From NCBI GenBank assembly GCA_036675265.1, contig JAKFFJ010000070.1:1-42106 (forward strand): 42,106 nucleotides of DNA. The letters run 5' to 3'. Below the pieces are notes generated by a model. The model was not told the DNA's origin. It did no database searches and saw only the letters and a list, made by a program, of their open reading frames with translations. A program made the translations under genes and the position numbers. Positions 40,180 through 42,106 of the stretch are shown here, piece by piece (the stretch's first letter is position 1; every line of letters starts with the position of its first letter). The stretch comes from CAMPJU01 sp036675265. Lineage in GTDB: Bacteria > Pseudomonadota > Gammaproteobacteria > Xanthomonadales > Xanthomonadaceae.

Positions 40180-40506
40180 ATGAGTGACAAGGTGATGCAT
40201 GTCGGCGACGCCGACTTCGACAGCACGGTCCTGCAGTCGTCCGAGCCGGTGCTGGTCGATTTCTGGGCCGAGTGGTGCGGCCCCTGCCGGATGATCGCGC
40301 CGGCCCTGGACGAGCTGGCCGAGGCCTACGAAGGCAAGGTGAAGATCGCCAAGGTGAACGTGGACCACAACCGGGCCACCGCGATGAAGTACCACGTGCG
40401 CTCCATCCCCATGCTCCTGCTGTTCAAGGACGGCCAGGTCCAGGCCACCCAGATCGGGGCCGTGGGCAAGGCCCAGCTCAGCCAGATGATCGACAAGGCC
40501 CTGTAG
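40180..40506 (+). CDS. trxA: Thioredoxin
   Basis: Small cytoplasmic disulfide reductase. The 108-residue protein has the active site WCGPC (residues 32-36) in VLVDFWAEWCGPCRMIAPALDELA, the cis-proline in RSIPMLLLFKDG, and the C-terminal helix QLSQMIDKAL. GGAG lies 12 nt before the ATG, a little far for a ribosome-binding site. It is upstream of rho, with rhlB divergent. The 177-bp rhlB-trxA gap holds no strong promoter match that I can see. Confidence 0.97.
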   Translation: MSDKVMHVGDADFDSTVLQSSEPVLVDFWAEWCGPCRMIAPALDELAEAYEGKVKIAKVNVDHNRATAMKYHVRSIPMLLLFKDGQVQATQIGAVGKAQLSQMIDKAL

Positions 40507-40530
40507 GCCCTGCCCCGATCGTGAACACCC

Positions 40531-40556
40531 GGGCGCCGGGCCGCTTGCCGGCGCCC
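40531..40556 (+). terminator. Hairpin in the trxA-rho gap
   Basis: Arms GGGCGCCGG (40531-40539) and CCGGCGCCC (40548-40556) form a 9-bp perfect stem with an 8-nt loop, 24 nt after the trxA stop. The sequence after it is C/G-rich without a U-tract, so it may be a stabilising end, an attenuator in the rho leader, or a weak terminator. rho is known to be autoregulated in its leader in E. coli. Confidence 0.35.
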
Positions 40557-40693
40557 CCGCGCCGGTGCTAGGTTTAAGCGACCGGCGCGCCGTTCGGCCC
40601 GCCGCACTTCCGGCAACACACCCATTTGCCCACGTCCCCGACGTCCCGTCCGCCACCGCGCGGGCGCTCGCCGCACTAGCGAGGAAATCACGC

Positions 40694-42106
40694 TTGTCCG
40701 ATCCTGATACCGACGCCGGCGCTCCGGCCGAGAAGCGCGTGCGCAAGGCACGTGCCAGCAATGCCGAGGGCGCCGCCGACAACGCAGCCCCCCAGGCAGC
40801 CCCCCAGCCGTCCGCCCCCGAAGCCTCCGCCCAGACGCAGGCCCAGGCCCGCGGCGAAGGCGGCCATGACAACGCCGGCGACGGCGGTGGCGACCACCGC
40901 GAGGGCGGCGGCCGGCACAACAACAACCGGCGCGAGCGCTTCCGCAACCGGCGCGACCGCAACCGCGGTGGCGGCGGCAGTGGTGGCGGCGGCGGCAACC
41001 GCGACGGCCTGCCGAGCGACGACAACGGCAACGAGCCCTTCGTGCCGCGCGCCAACCCGCAGGTCCCCGAGGGCTTCCCCCAGTACTCGCTGGGCGACCT
41101 CAAGCGGATGCCCGCGCCGAAGCTGCTGGACATCGCCGACCAGCTGAACATCCAGGAAGGCGTGGCCCGCGCGCGCAAGCAGGACGTGATCTTCGCCGTG
41201 CTGAAGGTGCTCACGCGCCATGGCGAGGGCGTGGCCGCCGACGGCGTGCTGGAGATCCTGCCGGACGGCTTCGGCTTCCTGCGCGGCGCCGAGGCCAGCT
41301 ACCTGGCCGGCCCGGACGACGTCTACATCTCGCCCAGCCAGATCCGCCGCTTCAACCTGCGCACCGGCGACCACCTGTCCGGCCGCATCCGCTGGCCGAA
41401 GGACGGCGAGCGCTACTTCGCGCTGTCGGTGGTCGACACCATCAACGGCGAGCCGCTGGAGGCGTCCAAGAACAAGACGCTGTTCGAGAACCTCACGCCG
41501 CTGTTCCCGCGCCGCAAGTTCACGCTCGAGCGCGGCGACGGCTCGACCGAGGACATCACCGGCCGGATCCTCGATCTGATGGCGCCGCAGGGCAAGGGCC
41601 AGCGCGCGCTGATCGTATCGCCCCCGAAGGCCGGCAAGACCATGCTGATGCAGCAGGTCGCCACCGCGATCACGCACAACCACCCGGACGTGCACCTGAT
41701 CGTGCTGCTGGTCGACGAGCGGCCCGAGGAAGTCACCGAGATGCAGCGCACCGTGCGCGGCGAAGTGGTGTCCTCGACCTTCGACGAGCCGGCCGGCCGC
41801 CACGTGCAGGTCGCCGAGATGGTGATCGAGCGCGCCAAGCGCCTGGTCGAGCACAAGAAGGACGTCGTGATCCTGCTCGACTCGATCACCCGCCTGGCCC
41901 GCGCCTACAACAACGTGGTGCCGAGCTCCGGCAAGATCCTGTCCGGCGGCGTCGACGCCAACGCGCTGCACCGCCCGAAGCGCTTCTTCGGCGCGGCCCG
42001 CAACGTCGAGGAAGGCGGCTCGCTGACGATCATCGCCACCGCGCTGGTCGAGACGGGCTCGAAGATGGACGAGGTGATCTACGAGGAGTTCAAGGGCACC
42101 GGCAAC
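40694..42106 (+). CDS. rho: Transcription termination factor Rho, 3' end cut by window edge
   Basis: Hexameric RNA-dependent ATPase that ends transcription. The visible 471 residues begin at a TTG codon (40694) with GAGGAAA at 40681-40687 as ribosome-binding site. Residues 1-118 are a low-complexity extension: Ala/Pro/Gln-rich, then Arg/Asn/Gly-rich (NNNRRERFRNRRDRNRGGGG). Then come the Rho N-terminal helical domain (129-170, LGDLKRMPAPKLLDIADQL), the RNA-binding cold-shock-like domain (GVLEILPDGFGFLRGAEASYLAGPDDVYISPSQIRRFNLRTGD), Walker A SPPKAGKTMLMQ (about 309), VLLVDERPEEVTEMQR, Walker B VVILLDSITRLARAYN, and GGVDANALHRPKRFFGAARNVEEGGSLTIIATALVETGSKMDEVIYEEFKGTGN. The C-terminal part is outside the window. 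Confidence 0.97.
   Translation, partial: MSDPDTDAGAPAEKRVRKARASNAEGAADNAAPQAAPQPSAPEASAQTQAQARGEGGHDNAGDGGGDHREGGGRHNNNRRERFRNRRDRNRGGGGSGGGGGNRDGLPSDDNGNEPFVPRANPQVPEGFPQYSLGDLKRMPAPKLLDIADQLNIQEGVARARKQDVIFAVLKVLTRHGEGVAADGVLEILPDGFGFLRGAEASYLAGPDDVYISPSQIRRFNLRTGDHLSGRIRWPKDGERYFALSVVDTINGEPLEASKNKTLFENLTPLFPRRKFTLERGDGSTEDITGRILDLMAPQGKGQRALIVSPPKAGKTMLMQQVATAITHNHPDVHLIVLLVDERPEEVTEMQRTVRGEVVSSTFDEPAGRHVQVAEMVIERAKRLVEHKKDVVILLDSITRLARAYNNVVPSSGKILSGGVDANALHRPKRFFGAARNVEEGGSLTIIATALVETGSKMDEVIYEEFKGTGN

Overview
The window is a GC-rich (about 70% G+C by eye) chromosomal segment from a gammaproteobacterium of the Xanthomonadaceae/Lysobacteraceae, most like Lysobacter, Luteimonas or a close relative; I cannot fix the genus. 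The reasons are the protein sequences, the gene order (fmt-def / LysM protein-dprA-smg-topA-tsaC; ftsE-ftsX-...-rpoH; rhlB divergent from trxA-rho) and repeats with GTGG/GTAG heads. It is core chromosome throughout. I see no prophage, insertion sequence, CRISPR array, tRNA or rRNA gene.

Layout. 1-1830: 3'-truncated rpoD. 1902-5443: dtd, then divergently an overlapping lpxL-type acyltransferase and two bacterial PH-domain membrane proteins. 5509-12798 (minus strand): def-fmt-rsmB, then four envelope-glycan genes (ArnT-like GT83 transferase, polysaccharide pyruvyltransferase family, GT2 glycosyltransferase, CDP-glycerol glycerophosphotransferase family). 12953-20317 (plus): LysM protein, dprA, smg, topA, a small exported TIMP-like protein, tsaC, a DUF4124 protein. 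20314-26239: methyltransferase, second DUF4124 protein, SDR oxidoreductase, a 45-residue lipoprotein, sppA and a MATE exporter. 26305-33866: DUF3667 membrane protein, an unusual DUF3106 protein, a 410-bp AT-richer gap with an inverted pair of perfect DnaA boxes, priA, an anchored hypothetical protein and a type II NADH dehydrogenase. 33948-40002 (minus): rhlB, ftsE, ftsX, a double-receiver response regulator, ung and rpoH, closed by an intrinsic terminator. 40180-42106 (plus): trxA and 3'-truncated rho.

How the genes fit together. Much of the window is core information processing: two sigma factors, Rho, RhlB, RsmB, Fmt, Def, Dtd, TsaC, TopA, PriA, DprA and Ung. Envelope functions fill most of the rest: LpxL, PH proteins, the glycan cluster, LysM protein, SppA, FtsEX and MATE.

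The strongest non-coding signals are four. (i) A CIRCE-type inverted repeat (one mismatch) overlaps the likely rpoH promoter, implying HrcA control of the heat-shock sigma factor. (ii) A -10-like hexamer lies exactly 6 (once 7) nt before the ATG of at least seven genes, suggesting leaderless mRNAs, rpoH included. (iii) The inverted DnaA boxes lie upstream of priA. (iv) REP-like repeats sit between genes and in one case fill a divergent promoter region. Among proteins, the most unusual is the DUF3106 protein, whose N-terminal half looks like a decayed ECF sigma factor tethered to the membrane.
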